64,000 nt of DNA from Cryptomeria japonica. Its lineage: Eukaryota; Streptophyta; Pinopsida; Cupressales; Cupressaceae. Shown piece by piece: positions 32,764 to 44,930 of this stretch (the first letter of the stretch is position 1; every line of letters starts with the position of its first letter). The translations under genes and the position numbers were made by a program. Below the pieces are notes generated by a model. That model was not told the origin of the DNA, made no database searches, and worked only from the letters and a program-made list of their open reading frames with translations. The stretch lies in contig NC_081413.1 of NCBI RefSeq assembly GCF_030272615.1, forward strand, positions 564,634,510 through 564,698,509, given 5' to 3'.

Positions 32764-33162
32764 GTAGGGAATCCCTTATGGACTTCCAAGTACATTTGAA
32801 CTGCCTTAAATCAGGGGATTTATTTAACTAAGGCGGAAAACTTATTATGTCCTAGGCAACTGGACAATTCTTTACCTATTTCCCAGCATTTAATACACAG
32901 AAAAACAATAGAATAGAGCACAAGCTCACATCTGTGGGCATTCCTGATGAAACAGAAATTAGATATTTGTAGGACATGATTTTGTCGAATGAAACCTACT
33001 TTATGAATATATCTTCCCTAACTCTCCATTTCCGAATCCTTCTGAGTGTAGGATTATCATTGGCAATAACATTCACAATTCATTGATTTCCTCATTTGAT
33101 TCTCATCATCGGTGCCAGATAGATTGTACTCAATCATTAACCAATTTTTTTGGCTGTTGCAG

Positions 33163-33270
33163 ATGAAGAAGCTTCTCACACTTTGGGAGGAATTGAAGAT
33201 CAAACCTAATAAATGTTCTGAAACTTTAAAGCTTCCATGCCACGAAGTCAATCAACTGCAAATGACATAA
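33163..33270 (+). CDS. Candidate terminal exon (35 codons plus stop)
   Basis: A strong acceptor (pyrimidine run, then GGCTGTTGCAG) precedes ATGAAGAAGCTTCTCACAC. The frame continues KLLTLWEELKIKPNKCSETL and ends with TAA at 33268-33270. Phase 0 agrees with the donor at 32763. The peptide is hydrophilic-amphipathic and would extend the preceding leucine-rich piece. It could belong to a host gene or to the decayed ORF upstream. Confidence 0.42.
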   Translation: MKKLLTLWEELKIKPNKCSETLKLPCHEVNQLQMT

Positions 33271-33899
33271 TGAAAAACAAATTACCTCCTTTAAACTACT
33301 TTAACAGTGTATATTTACAGCCAGACAATATATTATACGATTATCCTACAGTATCCATTAGCTTCCAACTAATTTATAACAAACAACATCAAGATGCCTT
33401 GAAGTTTCTAAAATAATTATCCAATTTCAAGCTCTTAAAATGAGCAAGAGTTGCAACTTCCAACCGCTGTTAATATCAGTTTTATGTGTATAGTCACAAC
33501 ATGGTATAAGCCATAACAACTCTCTCTACCCAGAAAAACAAGGAGGAATGCTATTCGGTTATGATTACTGAGAATTAAAATAATTTATCAGCTAAATAAT
33601 AAGATAATGAATTGGTGGCAAGACACCCACATGCATATGCACACAATGGATAAACCATTATCGGAAAAGAAATTCAACTCAGTGCTGAACCTTCAGAGTA
33701 GAAAGAAAGTGAACCCCTTAAAATCAAATGTTAGCCTCAAAGTCTTCACATGGAAATAATATCACAGTAGAAGTGTCCACCTCGAAATATGCTCAGTCCT
33801 AGCATGAAGTCTTACATTCCACGCAATCTAGACAGGGCTCTGATTAATGCACGGGAAAATGTAGGCTATTGCTATCAAAAGTGCCTGCATCCAATTCAC

Positions 33900-34031
33900 C
33901 TGTTGTCCCGCAATTACAACATCTCTGTAATCAGCCTCAAGAGACAAGAGAATGGTGGTGGATTGCTTCTGGCCCAACCAGTCTCGATCTGGAACAAGAT
34001 CTTTTGTGAAGTCAAATGTCCACATATCCAA
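33900..34031 (-). CDS. Candidate minus-strand exon, unknown protein
   Basis: Read on the minus strand it gives DMWTFDFTKDLVPDRDWLGQ and then TTILLSLEADYRDVVIAGQQ, a composition that looks like real protein, and it ends at a good donor (CAACAG|GTGAAT, border at 33900). No family is recognised. Phase and partner exons are undefined. It might be a remnant of a gene next to the Yip1 gene. Confidence 0.3.
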
Positions 34032-35077
34032 TCATAGCAACCTCACCCCCAAAAGAGTATTGTACTCAATGTTGATAAGTAACCCTCATGTAGTAAGGAC
34101 ACATTTTTCTTCCTTACAATGACTCTGTCCGGGCATGATTCAATAAGAACAAATAGTAGATATAGATATAGCAGAAATACTCAAATATATAGTTACAGAT
34201 TAATACTGAATACCGATTAAAGGAAATTCTAAAATGATAAAGTGTAGCCACTTTTATTTCCAAATAAATTCTACTTGCCTATCTATATATATAATCAGAT
34301 TGGGGTAATTGCATAACCCTTATCAAGCTGCCTTATTCTAAAATTTAGAAATTATTATATTAGTAGTCAAAGCTGTATACGAGGTTGGGTGTTCCCAAGC
34401 CTAAAAATGCTTGCTGACAAGTAGATGATTAGAGGTGCAACAGGCCTTTCCCCTTCAAAAAAAAGTATTACCCTTGATGATGTTTCTCCATGAAGTAATC
34501 TTGCTCCCATGTCGTTCTTCCAATTAAATATGCTTTTATGTGACTAGTTACTTTGTGATGACACGGTTGCATACTTGTTTAAACCAATGTCAAGCACCAG
34601 TTCTGGTTACAAAATTCATTTTCCTTGCTCTGTGAGAATTGGTCCCTCTAATTACCCTGGAATCTTTACGCCTTAGCAATCTTATGGTCCACATTGGCAA
34701 TCTTATGAAAAACCTTAAAGTGCTCACACAGTTTAGTAACAAACTGCTTTCCTTTTTGTTGTTAAAAAGGAATTTGTTTGTATAAATGAAATTCAAATGA
34801 AGATACAATCAGACTTATATGAAGATATTGCACTGAGGAGTTCCTCCTTGTCTTCTTTTCTCACAAGAGAATCCACTACATTCTCCTTTCCTTTCCTCTA
34901 AATAACATCAGGCACTGCCGACATGTAAATAACCTGTTTTTCTTGATCCTCATTGGATAACATTTAATTCCAAAAAGTATTTTGAGCTAACATGGTTTGT
35001 TTTGACCTTGACTGGTTGACCCATCAAATCCAGGCAATTGACAGACTCTCAGTTCACATTATGAAATAAATGGATGT

Positions 35078-35255
35078 AATATGGCTGAATTTTAAAGCTA
35101 CTCAGTGATTGGACAGTAGAAGTAATCTATTACTTAAAGATAATTCAGTATAACACAATGGGATTCTTATGAAAAATACAGGGCAATATAGCTAAATTTT
35201 AAAGCTACACAGTAATTGGATGGTGGAAGTAATCTACTCCCTAAAGATAATTGGC
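35078..35255. repeat. Diverged tandem duplication of about 65 bases, 108 apart
   Basis: The two copies share AATTTTAAAGCTAC, CAGTRATTGGA, AGAAGTAATCTA and TAAAGATAATT in the same order, at about 35090-35146 and 35197-35254, with scattered substitutions. Confidence 0.75.
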
Positions 35256-36647
35256 AGAGCACATTGCCATCGTGATATATTACAATTGGTTGCAAGGAAA
35301 TACGAATGTAAGGTGTGAGATGATGGATTAAATTCATCACCCAAATATTCATTTAGATGCATTAATGATTACCTGAGTATTTGCACATATTAAATATATG
35401 AAGATGAGTATTTGGTTTGTCAAGTTGACTAAAACTGATGATATGATCATTTCTTAAAACCAGAGCCACAAAATACAAATTGTAAACCAGCCATTGATTA
35501 GTAACCAAAACTTTTGCATATTAACAAGTATTATACTAATGGAAAATAACCGTTGTCTACAAAATATTGTTTATTAACCAAAACAGTAATTCTTGTCCAC
35601 GAAGTCATCAGTCTGTTTGCAACCACGAAAAACATTTTATCCATTGGCAAATAGATAGTCTCATTGTGGAAGAGATAACTGCAACGACAGCTAAAAACAT
35701 TAATATTTTAGAAGATATAATGGTACTGAATCAATTGATCAAAATCTCAAAGTTCACCTTTGATTTGAAAAAAACTCCAGCTAGACAAAAAAAAAACTCA
35801 TCACACCTATCTAGATATAAAAAGCATTTTGTCATTCAAGACCATTTCTGAAAATTTTGAATATTGAACATTTCTAAATAAACAGATATGGCCCTGTCCT
35901 GCTCTCAAACCTCAAAAGATATCTTTTATTGTTACATCTCACTTAAATAGTGGTTTTGTAGCTTCTCCTAAATTATTTGTGCAGAGTGTGCGTACCCAGA
36001 ACAATGGAAAAACAATTACATTAATAAGCAATCTTAATTCACCACATGGTTAATAACAATTAAAGGAAAACACATGAAACCAACAAGGGAAATTCAAACA
36101 ATACTTCAAGGATATCATTGATAATTTATATATTTAAATTATTCTGATAGTCTTAAAGTTCTCAGCTTTTACAAGAATTATCCCCAAAATTACTATTATG
36201 CATGAATTCTCTCTGTATGAAATCAATTGTATTGAGGCAGAAACACAATTATTATTAACCTTCTAAAACTGAAACATCAAAAGCGAAATTTGCAGAATCA
36301 TTAATTTTGGTTTAGACCTTATGCACATACCATATTCAAAAATAATTCCTGAGTCCAGGCATGAGTTTAATAATAATATTTTATAGACACAAAAATTTGC
36401 TGTACGTGATCATATTTAACCACTGATTCCTCTTTTCAAATCAATTGAGGAGAGCAATCAGAATTGTGCACATGCAATAAAAGCAGCTTGCAAGTATCAT
36501 ATGTCGGTGCGATAGTCAACATTACTAAGACACCTGATACATCTTTAATAATTGAATCTGAAAGCATCAAATACCATTTAAATCACAGCACCAAGCAACT
36601 CTCAAATATATACATGGATGTCGATGTATGCAATTAGTACCAACCAG

Positions 36648-37370
36648 TCAAAAAACAACAAGGAGAGAAAAGAGGATGTATATCAAGCAACATGCATAAG
36701 CTACCAGGCTTCGCTGTTGGTCGGCATAGGGTGTAAATGCCAGTAATAAAGTTGTGCAGGTCCTTGTGCACCAGATGACCGTTACTCCTGCCATGATCAG
36801 TATAGAAGTTCTTGTAGTGTGAGGAATTATCAAGCGCAGAGCAGAAAATATGAGCAGGGGCAGCAAGCAGTAGCCCACAAAACTGAAGCATCTGTAGAGG
36901 TCCAGGTTTCCATTTCTTCCAGCTAACATGTTGATCACCACATAAAGGAAGAAGGAGGCCAAGCATACCCAGCCTAAAATTACTCCGAATTGGAGCTTCC
37001 CTGACAGCAGCTGGCACACACCCAAAGCCATACAAATGATGAAGGGCCCTGACAGCTCTGCATCTTCATGCAACTCAGTCTTCACCTTTATGGGGTTTAG
37101 TATGCTCGTTGTTTTCTTAATTATCAGCTGGGTATTTATGCCCAGCTCGTCCAGAAGGGGAGGTTCTTCCTCGGTCCTGACAAAAGGAGGAGCTCCGTGC
37201 AATGAAGAAGATGTGAAGGCGGTGTTGCCCAAATCAAACGACATGAAAGGTAAATTGGCATGGTTGCTGGGGCGGAAAGAAGGAGAAGAAAGGGGCAGAG
37301 GGCTCAAGTTAACCTGCTTCCTCTGTTGAGGCACTGTGATGCCCACATGGAATTGTGGGTTGGGATCCAT
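36648..37370 (-). CDS. Yip1/YIPF5-family ER-Golgi membrane protein
   Basis: An uninterrupted 240-codon frame, the length usual for this family. The N-terminal about 105 residues are hydrophilic and Pro/Ser-rich, with PFMSFDLGN and the conserved PPLLDELGIN (70-79). Five hydrophobic segments follow (about 108-123, 127-149, 159-182, 189-210, 221-240), including ELSGPF, MLAGRNGNLDLY and GYCLLP, all hallmarks of the Yip1 domain. The protein ends directly after the last segment, as expected. Family members bind Rab GTPases and act in ER-to-Golgi vesicle traffic. The start is chosen because it is the first ATG of the frame and gives the usual N-terminus. The whole CDS lies in one exon, so a retrocopy or intron loss is possible, but no poly-A tail or target duplication was seen. 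It is the only intact host-type gene in the window. Confidence 0.9.
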   Translation of the reverse strand: MDPNPQFHVGITVPQQRKQVNLSPLPLSSPSFRPSNHANLPFMSFDLGNTAFTSSSLHGAPPFVRTEEEPPLLDELGINTQLIIKKTTSILNPIKVKTELHEDAELSGPFIICMALGVCQLLSGKLQFGVILGWVCLASFFLYVVINMLAGRNGNLDLYRCFSFVGYCLLPLLIFSALRLIIPHTTRTSILIMAGVTVIWCTRTCTTLLLAFTPYADQQRSLVAYACCLIYILFSLLVVF

Positions 37371-37424
37371 TACAATTCTCTGATAAAACCCAGATTAGAA
37401 AGAATCCATTACAACAATTCTCCT

Positions 37425-37433
37425 CTTATAAAA
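37425..37433 (-). promoter_or_regulatory. TATA box upstream of the Yip1 gene
   Basis: CTTATAAAA on the plus strand reads TTTTATAAG on the minus strand, 55 bases upstream of the ATG. The 5' leader also has a duplicated GARTTGT..AATGGATYC block and a four-codon upstream frame at 37395-37409 that may or may not be inside the transcript. Confidence 0.5.
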
Positions 37434-38889
37434 ACCCAGATGAACAAAAACACTCTTGCTTTGTAACTACGATTCCGATTACTTCTTTATTGGTTTGCGC
37501 GTGGACATGTTCAAAATGCACTTCGATGTGGGAGTTATTGATGCTGTGGAGCTATGTCTGCTGTCCACGTAACAAGTCTGTTAAACATTCATACGCCACT
37601 TTTCTTTTCTTTTTGGGAAACGCTTGGAAGTGAAAATCCCATTTCCATCTCCTTTCCTCTTTATTGATTATGTGTTATAACCAAGGAGAATTATTGAATT
37701 ATTAGTGAATCATGTGTTGTATGTTCACACCTCGCTAATATGTAGGCAATGTTAAATGATATCACTTCTAAGGGATTATTATGTTGTTGTAGGTGCATGT
37801 GAAAGGATTTATTGGTTGTAAAAGTGGTTTCGTGCAACTAGCTTTTCTTTGACCCAATACCTATTTGGGGTCGTGTACAATAGGTATAGTGGTTGATTAT
37901 TATTATTATGTTATGTTATATTTAAAATAATATACAATTCAATTAAGAAATTTTTTAGGAATAATTTTTCGAGTTTAAGAATAAGATTCTTAAGTGGAGG
38001 GGAGATCACCCACTTTCAAATTAGGTCTTCAGTCATCCATAGTCTATTGATGAACCCTTACCGTTTTAATAACATAGATTTGTGATCTTAAAAGTAGAAA
38101 TAAGTTATAGGATTTTGGATCTATTATTTTTTGACCTAATAATAGTGTCTTTACTGAAGAGAGAGATCTTGTTGGCGTGTTGTTGACTCAAAAAAGATAT
38201 TGCTGAGTTGAAACAAATTTAAAGACTTTGCTAGTGAGTCGAAAACAAAATCAATTTATTCTTTAAAGACTAAAGGTGATATGAGTAATTCCTCTTTCAA
38301 AGAGGTGGCAACTTTGCTATCTAGTAGTAAAAATTTGTTGATGTTGCATCTTATTATTTTCTATGTTTCAAGAAAAGGTATCAAGTATACAAAAGATGGT
38401 TGTTAAAGGTACACATGTTTTTAATTATCTTAATACATATCATTATGTTACCCAAATTTTACACCCTACATGGTGGAATGTGATCGATCATGGCTAACTA
38501 GTGTGTTTTAAATACTCCTTTGAGTGTTCATTCATATGTTTCAAATGCTTCTACAACTATGAAATATTCTAAGTTAGTTTCCCATGACTATATTAGTGAT
38601 GCTTCTTCATGTTAATCATATAGCCTTACATCATGTGAAAACCCATGTTTATATTTGCATACATCCATAGAAGATAGCAATTGAAAAACTAGTAAGGTTG
38701 TTAAAATGAATTTTTTTGGTCAAGAATGGATCAAGAAATTGCAATTCCTTGTCCATCTTGTTGCAACAAAACCATGCAATTCTATCCAATATCATTCCCC
38801 TAAAGCCCATTTACAAATAACTATACCTATCTTGGGTTTATAACTATACCTATCGAGGAACAATATAATAGTTAAGGTCTTTGACTAGA
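37434..38889. other. Intergenic, nothing recognised
   Basis: The first part is the presumed upstream region of the Yip1 gene. The rest is AT-rich with no supported gene on either strand. Confidence 0.55.
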
Positions 38890-39331
38890 TGCCTAGATTT
38901 GATGGGTATGATATTTATAAAGAGGATGCACACATTGAGGCATTTTCAAAATTAATGGATAAATTTTAGTTTGAGGTGAAGACATGTGGATAAGAATTTT
39001 TGTTAGGATTTTGTTTGAAAACGAACACAAATAGTATCAAAGTTTTTTAGAGCATTATTTTTCTTCTTAGGGAGGAGTTGAGAGGGCATTTGAAAATGAA
39101 CTCACACTTAATGTTGACCCTACTATTTGTATCTAATAATTGACAAACATCAAAAGGCAAGAAGGGGAATCAAGAATGGATTTTAATCATAGGTTTATTG
39201 ATTCCCTTTCCAAAATTTTAAATTCTTTTGGCCCTAACATACCTACCTACATTGAAATATTCTTTCAATATTATGAGGTTGGTTTGAGTATAGTGTGGGA
39301 GGATTCTAAACTTGAAAATACACAATAAACA
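38890..39331 (+). pseudogene. Ty3/gypsy gag fragment
   Basis: Pieces in different frames, in the order expected for a gypsy gag domain: PRFDGYDIYKEDAHIEAFSK, then SFLEHYFSS (followed by a TAG) and RAFENELTLNVDPTICI, then NIKRQEGESRMDFNHRFIDS with LSKILNSFGPNIPTYIEIFF. At least two frameshifts and several stops are present. No LTR or pol could be linked to it, so it is an isolated, old relic. Gag would have formed the particle shell. Confidence 0.65.
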
Positions 39332-42300
39332 TATACATGTATTAATTCCATTTAAAAAGTGTGGGATGAGTACATTGAAAAACTTTCATCCTCATGGGAA
39401 AGTGTTGTTGATAAAGACCATGTTGTGAATAAAAACAACAAAATGAATGCAACATGCAAGATGAATACACCATAAAATGATGATCTTGTGTATGCAAATG
39501 GATAGATGAAGGTGTTGGTGGATCATGTGATAGTAGTATATGAGATGAAGAAAGTGCTTGCACCTACCTTCAATTTGATAGGTCATCTATGAATGATTGA
39601 AATGAAAAAGTATATGGTGACATTTAATCTAAAAATGAGGTAAATGACATTGATATTTATCATAATCAGTTGGACAAAGTCAGAGTTGCGTGTATTAATG
39701 AGTGTTCAAGCGGATAATCCTTTGAAGGTGATTGTATGAAATGTGTACATGCATATGATGTAAAATTCGAACAATAAAACATTTTATTATTTGATGTATT
39801 ACCCTCTTTTCTCTCTAATTTTGAAGAATCTTCTAACATTTGTTTTGATGAGAATGGCATAGATGTGGTTATAGTTAATGATGAAGTTGTTTAGATGGAA
39901 GTTAGTGTAGTCTATGATTTTTCATCTTGAAGACCTAGTGCAGTCGATGATTTTTCATCTTGAAGACCTTGCCCTTGATGATTATATAGATGGTGATCAT
40001 GTGGATACATATGAGAACTTTTTTATTTGGTTCAAGATCTTTTGTCTTCCTTATGTAGATTGTGCTTCAATGGGGTTACAAAAAAAGTGTTTCTATACTG
40101 ATTGTAGAAGAAGAAGAAATGTATTATAGGTTTGATTTTAGTAGCAAATATAACATAGTGAATTGCCAAAATGAGCATGAAACAAAGAGACAATCTAAGG
40201 AACTTAACTCTTTTCTTAATGCGTCTCATAACGATGGTTTTTTTATAATTAAAAATGTGCTAGCATATATGAATGAGGTGTATGCTAGCCAATAGTTGTC
40301 CAAGGATTTGATGTGGATGCAGTTGATTATGATGCTTTCCTTTTTGAGGGTCATGCCTCTACTACTATGGATAATGGTGTGCTAGAATTTGAGTCTTTTT
40401 TTGGGCCTAAAATACAAGTAATGTTAAAGTTGAATAGCAACATATACTAAGAAGAAAGATCAACATGTTGCAACCCAACTTGATAATGTAGTTGTGCTTG
40501 AGACATTATAATTTGATATGTTGGATAGTTTCCTTCCTTGTGCAAGGAAATGTTTTAGTTGGGTATATTCTTGCAATGTGAATTGGAGGAATTCACTTTT
40601 TTTCTCGATTTAAGTGAAGAAGTCAATATGTATGAAAAAATTTCTAGTTCTTTTGATGTTGACCTAATTTACCAAGTCTCATCTCCTACCATGTGCATGC
40701 ATCATGTGTCATGGAAGAGATCCAATACCTATTACTTGTGGTTTCCTTGTAGCAATTAGGTCAATGGTGGAGATGATCTTCACTTAGGCAATGTTTATGG
40801 TTTGGTGCATGCGTTGGTGGAAAAAAATAGTTTGAGGGAGATCAACTCCTTTAGTAGACTTGTTTTTTGTTGCAACAATTTGTCCATGGATATTCTTGTA
40901 GGTCTAACCTAAAATTATGTTTTAAAGCTATTATTTGCAACCATATATACATAGTTCATTTTTTTCTATTGTCATGCCCAATTTTAGTTAATATTAGTTA
41001 TAGGTATTAGATCTATTATTTTTCTCTTATGTCTCCACTAGTAATGTATTTTTGTGTGTTTTCGTCTTCTGAGTATGTCTTTCCGTCCAACTTTAGTCTC
41101 CTTTCTTTCTATCAGAGTTTCATACTTTTCTACTTTTTCATGCCTTCCATCCTTCCTCCACTCTATGCATTATTTGGACTTTCAAACATATCTTTATCAA
41201 CATACTTATTGCTCAACCCTATATTCCCTAACTTATGGTATGATTCTTGAGGTATAATTCAAACCCCCAAACCCCAAAATATCTACCTTTTGTTTATGTT
41301 CTCTTTCAAAAACCCTAGCACATGTTATAATTCTATTTAATGATTTGTTTTGGTACCATAAATTCTCAAGGTGGGATCTTTCCCACCCATGATAATTTTT
41401 GAAATTTTAAAATGTAGATTTTAATTATGGCCAGCTTTTTAATTTTGTAATGGATGAGCATGTCCATTTAAGGATCATCTTCTATTGCTTTACAAAAATC
41501 GCTATTTCGAAAATCGATTGAGTACTTATGTTTGAGTGAGAGATCAAAGGCTAAAAACCCTTTAATTGTGAAAGTTAAAAGAAAAAACCCTTTAGTTAAA
41601 GACTGATCTCATTTATAGATTACATTGGAGCTTCATTGATCATAAATCTCAATTTCTTTATATTGAATCAATCGATTTTTCATTGGTGTGGATATGAATT
41701 TGGAATTTTGGTGTTGTAATTTCTTAAATTACATACTATTTGAATGTAATTTAGTATTCATTTGTAATAATATAAAGATTAGATTATTGCATATAATATT
41801 TACTGTTTGTAAGTTTGTGATGATAAAAAACAAGATATTGTATATATTATTTGTTATTTTTTGCTTATAATGTGATGATAATAATAAAGTGTGAATGTTG
41901 AATTAAATCTAAGTTATTTAATATTTTATTCAAATATTAGAATTTAACATTATTGTGAGTATTTGTAGAAGGTTGAAAATTGGATATGCATAAGTATTTT
42001 GACCAAGACATTACATATGTGTTGTGTGTTTGTGTATTCATGACTCTTGTTTGTCATGTTGAAGTGTTTATGTCGAATCTCTTTTTAGTCTCCCCTTTTT
42101 GTTTTCTACTCAAAGATAGTTGAATTCTCATTTTCTACAAGAGGCACACATCCCCAAACAAATCCTATTGAGCAAATTTGTAATGCTATTTTTTCATGTG
42201 TGTCATCCCTTTGATGTGTCAAGTAGACCTGTTAAAATCACCATTTATAACTGAATTGAGATAGTCTCAATGTGTTTTATATGAGTAAAAAATGCCTAAG

Positions 42301-42969
42301 TGTTATCGTTTGATATTGAAAATGTGCTAATAGTTTCAAGAGATCCATTTTCTTAAAGTTTGGGCTATTTGTAGATAAATTTTTTAAGTTTGAGGGCTTA
42401 GTTTGAATTTTTGAGTTGTCCATCTGATTATGCTACCATGTTCATCCTCGCATTTTTCATCTATCTTTATTGGCCCATCAAAATTTCTCTTCCCAAGATA
42501 CCTTTCCCCTCAACCTCGACCTACCAATGCTTTACCATAAAAAATATTTAATTCTTTTGGATCAAAGTTTTAAACTAGCCTTATCTAAGTACCTCATATG
42601 GAGCTCTTCCAATTCCCAACTCTTTACTCAAAATTTTCCTTACGTTATTTATCAAAGTCAGAGAAGTAGGATTCCTTCTACTTGAGTACCCTTTCCATCT
42701 CATCCTCAAATCCCCAATGAAAAAAAAAGTTATGTCATAGGATTTAAAATATTGTAAAGATTGCAAGTTCTCAATTTTTTTGAACTATTGATAGGTTCCA
42801 ACGTTGAAAAGTTAATGAGTTTGTGAACCTTGTGAAAGTGTAATAAAGGTTTTCCAAATATCTAAAGTTCCTACAAAACTTGAAAGAATGAAAGAATATT
42901 TGAAGAAAAAAAGCGTTGAAGTTTTAAATATCACAAAGTTTGTGAATTTGTGAACCTTGTGAAATTCAA
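39332..42969. other. Degenerate sequence, no recognisable gene
   Basis: The part to about 40900 may be decayed gag-downstream sequence of the same gypsy element (plus-strand pieces such as YDAFLFEGHASTTMDNGVLE, low confidence). A 33-base tandem duplication containing ATGATTTTTCATCTTGAAGA is at 39911-39976. From 40.9 to 42.9 kb it is AT-rich with no supported feature. Confidence 0.5.
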
Positions 42970-43248
42970 ACATGGTTTGTCGAGTCACAAATACTAAAGA
43001 ACACAAGTGAACACTGAGAGGGGGGTGAATCAATAATAATCTAAAACTTCAATCTAGTGTGTGTGCAAATAAAAACAAAACCAGAATCATACACACACAA
43101 GGACACATCACATAACACCAGTAATTACGAGGAAAACACAATGTGGGAAAAAACCTCGGTGGGAATAGCTGCTAGAGTCTAGTGCTCCAAATCAACCTCA
43201 CAAGTAAATCAAAGTTACAATATGTTTTAGGGCACCAACCTAAGGAGT
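42970..43248 (-). repeat. 3' LTR of the minus copia element, inner-end part
   Basis: ACACTGAGAGGGGGGTGAATCA (43003 onwards) is, on the minus strand, the TGATTCACCCCCCTCTCAGTGT block typical near the end of SIRE-type LTRs; the plus copia next to it has the related GATTCACCCCCCTCTTAGT at 44811. The left end is approximate. The LTR is cut at 43248 by the plus copia and resumes at 50971. Confidence 0.55.
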
Positions 43249-44855
43249 TGTTGGCATGTTTGGCATAACTGATGTAGATGAGTTGATGATTGTACCGATA
43301 GAGGAATGATGATGACATCATCAATTATTAGTGTTGTCATTGCTGGCAACCTATGTCAATTGATATTTGATGATGATTACAGATGATCTTTGATGTCTAA
43401 CTTGTTGGTTAAGTAATTTGGTCTACTAGATTTAGAATTTGTAAGTCTGACAGGGTTTACCGACAGAATTGAGAATTAGGACTTCAACTGTTAAAAGCAA
43501 AGATTTTGATGGAATTGGTAAATCGGTGGTGGTTGGTAACTTGTGGTTTGTGACATAAGCTTTTATGATGGATTTGTATATGTTACTAGAACTGCATCCT
43601 ATGTTGACTACCAGAAGGCATGTTTTCAAATTCTGATGGAGTTGTGCTAAGGTTTTAGTATGGTTTTAGGACCGGTGATGAATTCACTAAATCGGTAATG
43701 ATTTTTGATATGACGGTGATTGGTGGTGGATCTACATGAAGAAGATAACACGACACGATGCACATGAATGATTTGAAATGTGTTTTGGCGCGGAAGGTGG
43801 TAAAATTTCTTGGGAATGTGCAAAATGCTTAGCAAAATGTTATAAGTGTTTGACTTTTATATAGATTGGATTTTTGTGATGGGTTATGAATAATCAACGA
43901 CTGACATTTCATTGTAATTTGTTGTAATGATCTATATATTGATCTTCTATGATCTTTATTGTAAATTCATGATGTAATTAGGTTTAATGGCCAACTTAGT
44001 TATTTTGGCTTTTTAGGGCGACACAACCAATGTTTTATGTGTTAGTGATATTTGGAGAATGAGTTAAGCCATCCCAAAGAAGATAGAGATCTACCTGAGT
44101 GTTGCAGAGTGTGAAGCAAAACTGGATCTGATTTAGCAAGCTAAAAGTGCAAAATGATAGATCATTTTTCACTGTTTGTTCCCTAACAGTTACAACAACT
44201 TAAATACCTTAACCGAGTAGGTCCTAATAGGCCTTTGTCATATAAGTCCCCTAACAAGGTAACTCACAAAAGAGTGTTTAAATCCTCTAACCAGGTTGAT
44301 CCTAACAGATCATTAAGCCCCTAGAGGGAGTGATTTGCAAATCCCTTAATCAGATGACTCCTAATAGGGTCTCCTCTTAACCAAGTGTATTGTAAGCTCT
44401 TAACCGAGCTAAGATCCTAACAAGGCATACTTCAAAAGAGTACAAATTATTGTGGGTACCAATTCCCATCGTGTTTTTTCCCATTTGGGTTTCCACGTCA
44501 AAAATCTTGGTGTTTATGTGTGAAATATCTTTTTATGATGTTTATGTTTACATGCATTATTTCTGAGATTACCGATACTGATATGAAATGATTAAGGATT
44601 TGATCTGATTGATAAGATTGATTGGTTGAATGATCAAATTGGTAATGACTGATTAAGAGATAAAGATGTTGACAACCATGATAAATGGTTTTAGCAAATT
44701 TGATTGAAAGGTTGTTAGATCTGATTGTTGAAGTGAGGATATTACATAAGAAGTTTCAGATCTGATTTTAGTTAGATTTGGATTCAAAGTTTGAGTTATT
44801 GTTAATATTGATTCACCCCCCTCTTAGTATTAATTGGATCTTCATAAGATTAACA
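43249..44855 (+). repeat. 5' LTR of the plus SIRE-like copia
   Basis: Starts TGTTGGCATGTTTGGCATAA and ends AAGATTAACA. Contains TTTTATATAGATT (43855-43867) as the likely TATA region and a cluster of degenerate CCTTAACCRGGT..GTCCTAACAG units at 44200-44430. Confidence 0.88.
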
Positions 44856-44857
44856 AT

Positions 44858-44870
44858 TGGTATCAAAGCC
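44858..44870 (+). other. Primer-binding site
   Basis: TGGTATCAAAGCC, two bases after the LTR end. It is one base off the initiator tRNA-Met consensus TGGTATCAGAGCC. Confidence 0.85.
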
Positions 44871-44930
44871 TTGGTCCTTTGTGTGTAGAAAAGCTTAACC
44901 GCTTGAGGAAAATATTCTGAGGAAGACAAG

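Larger units (their letters stand above)
33271..36647. other. Mostly non-coding stretch
   Basis: AT-rich, with no retroelement pol motif. Two items are listed separately: a possible minus-strand exon at 33900-34031 and a tandem duplication near 35078-35255. The right part would be the 3' flank and UTR of the minus-strand Yip1 gene. Confidence 0.5.
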
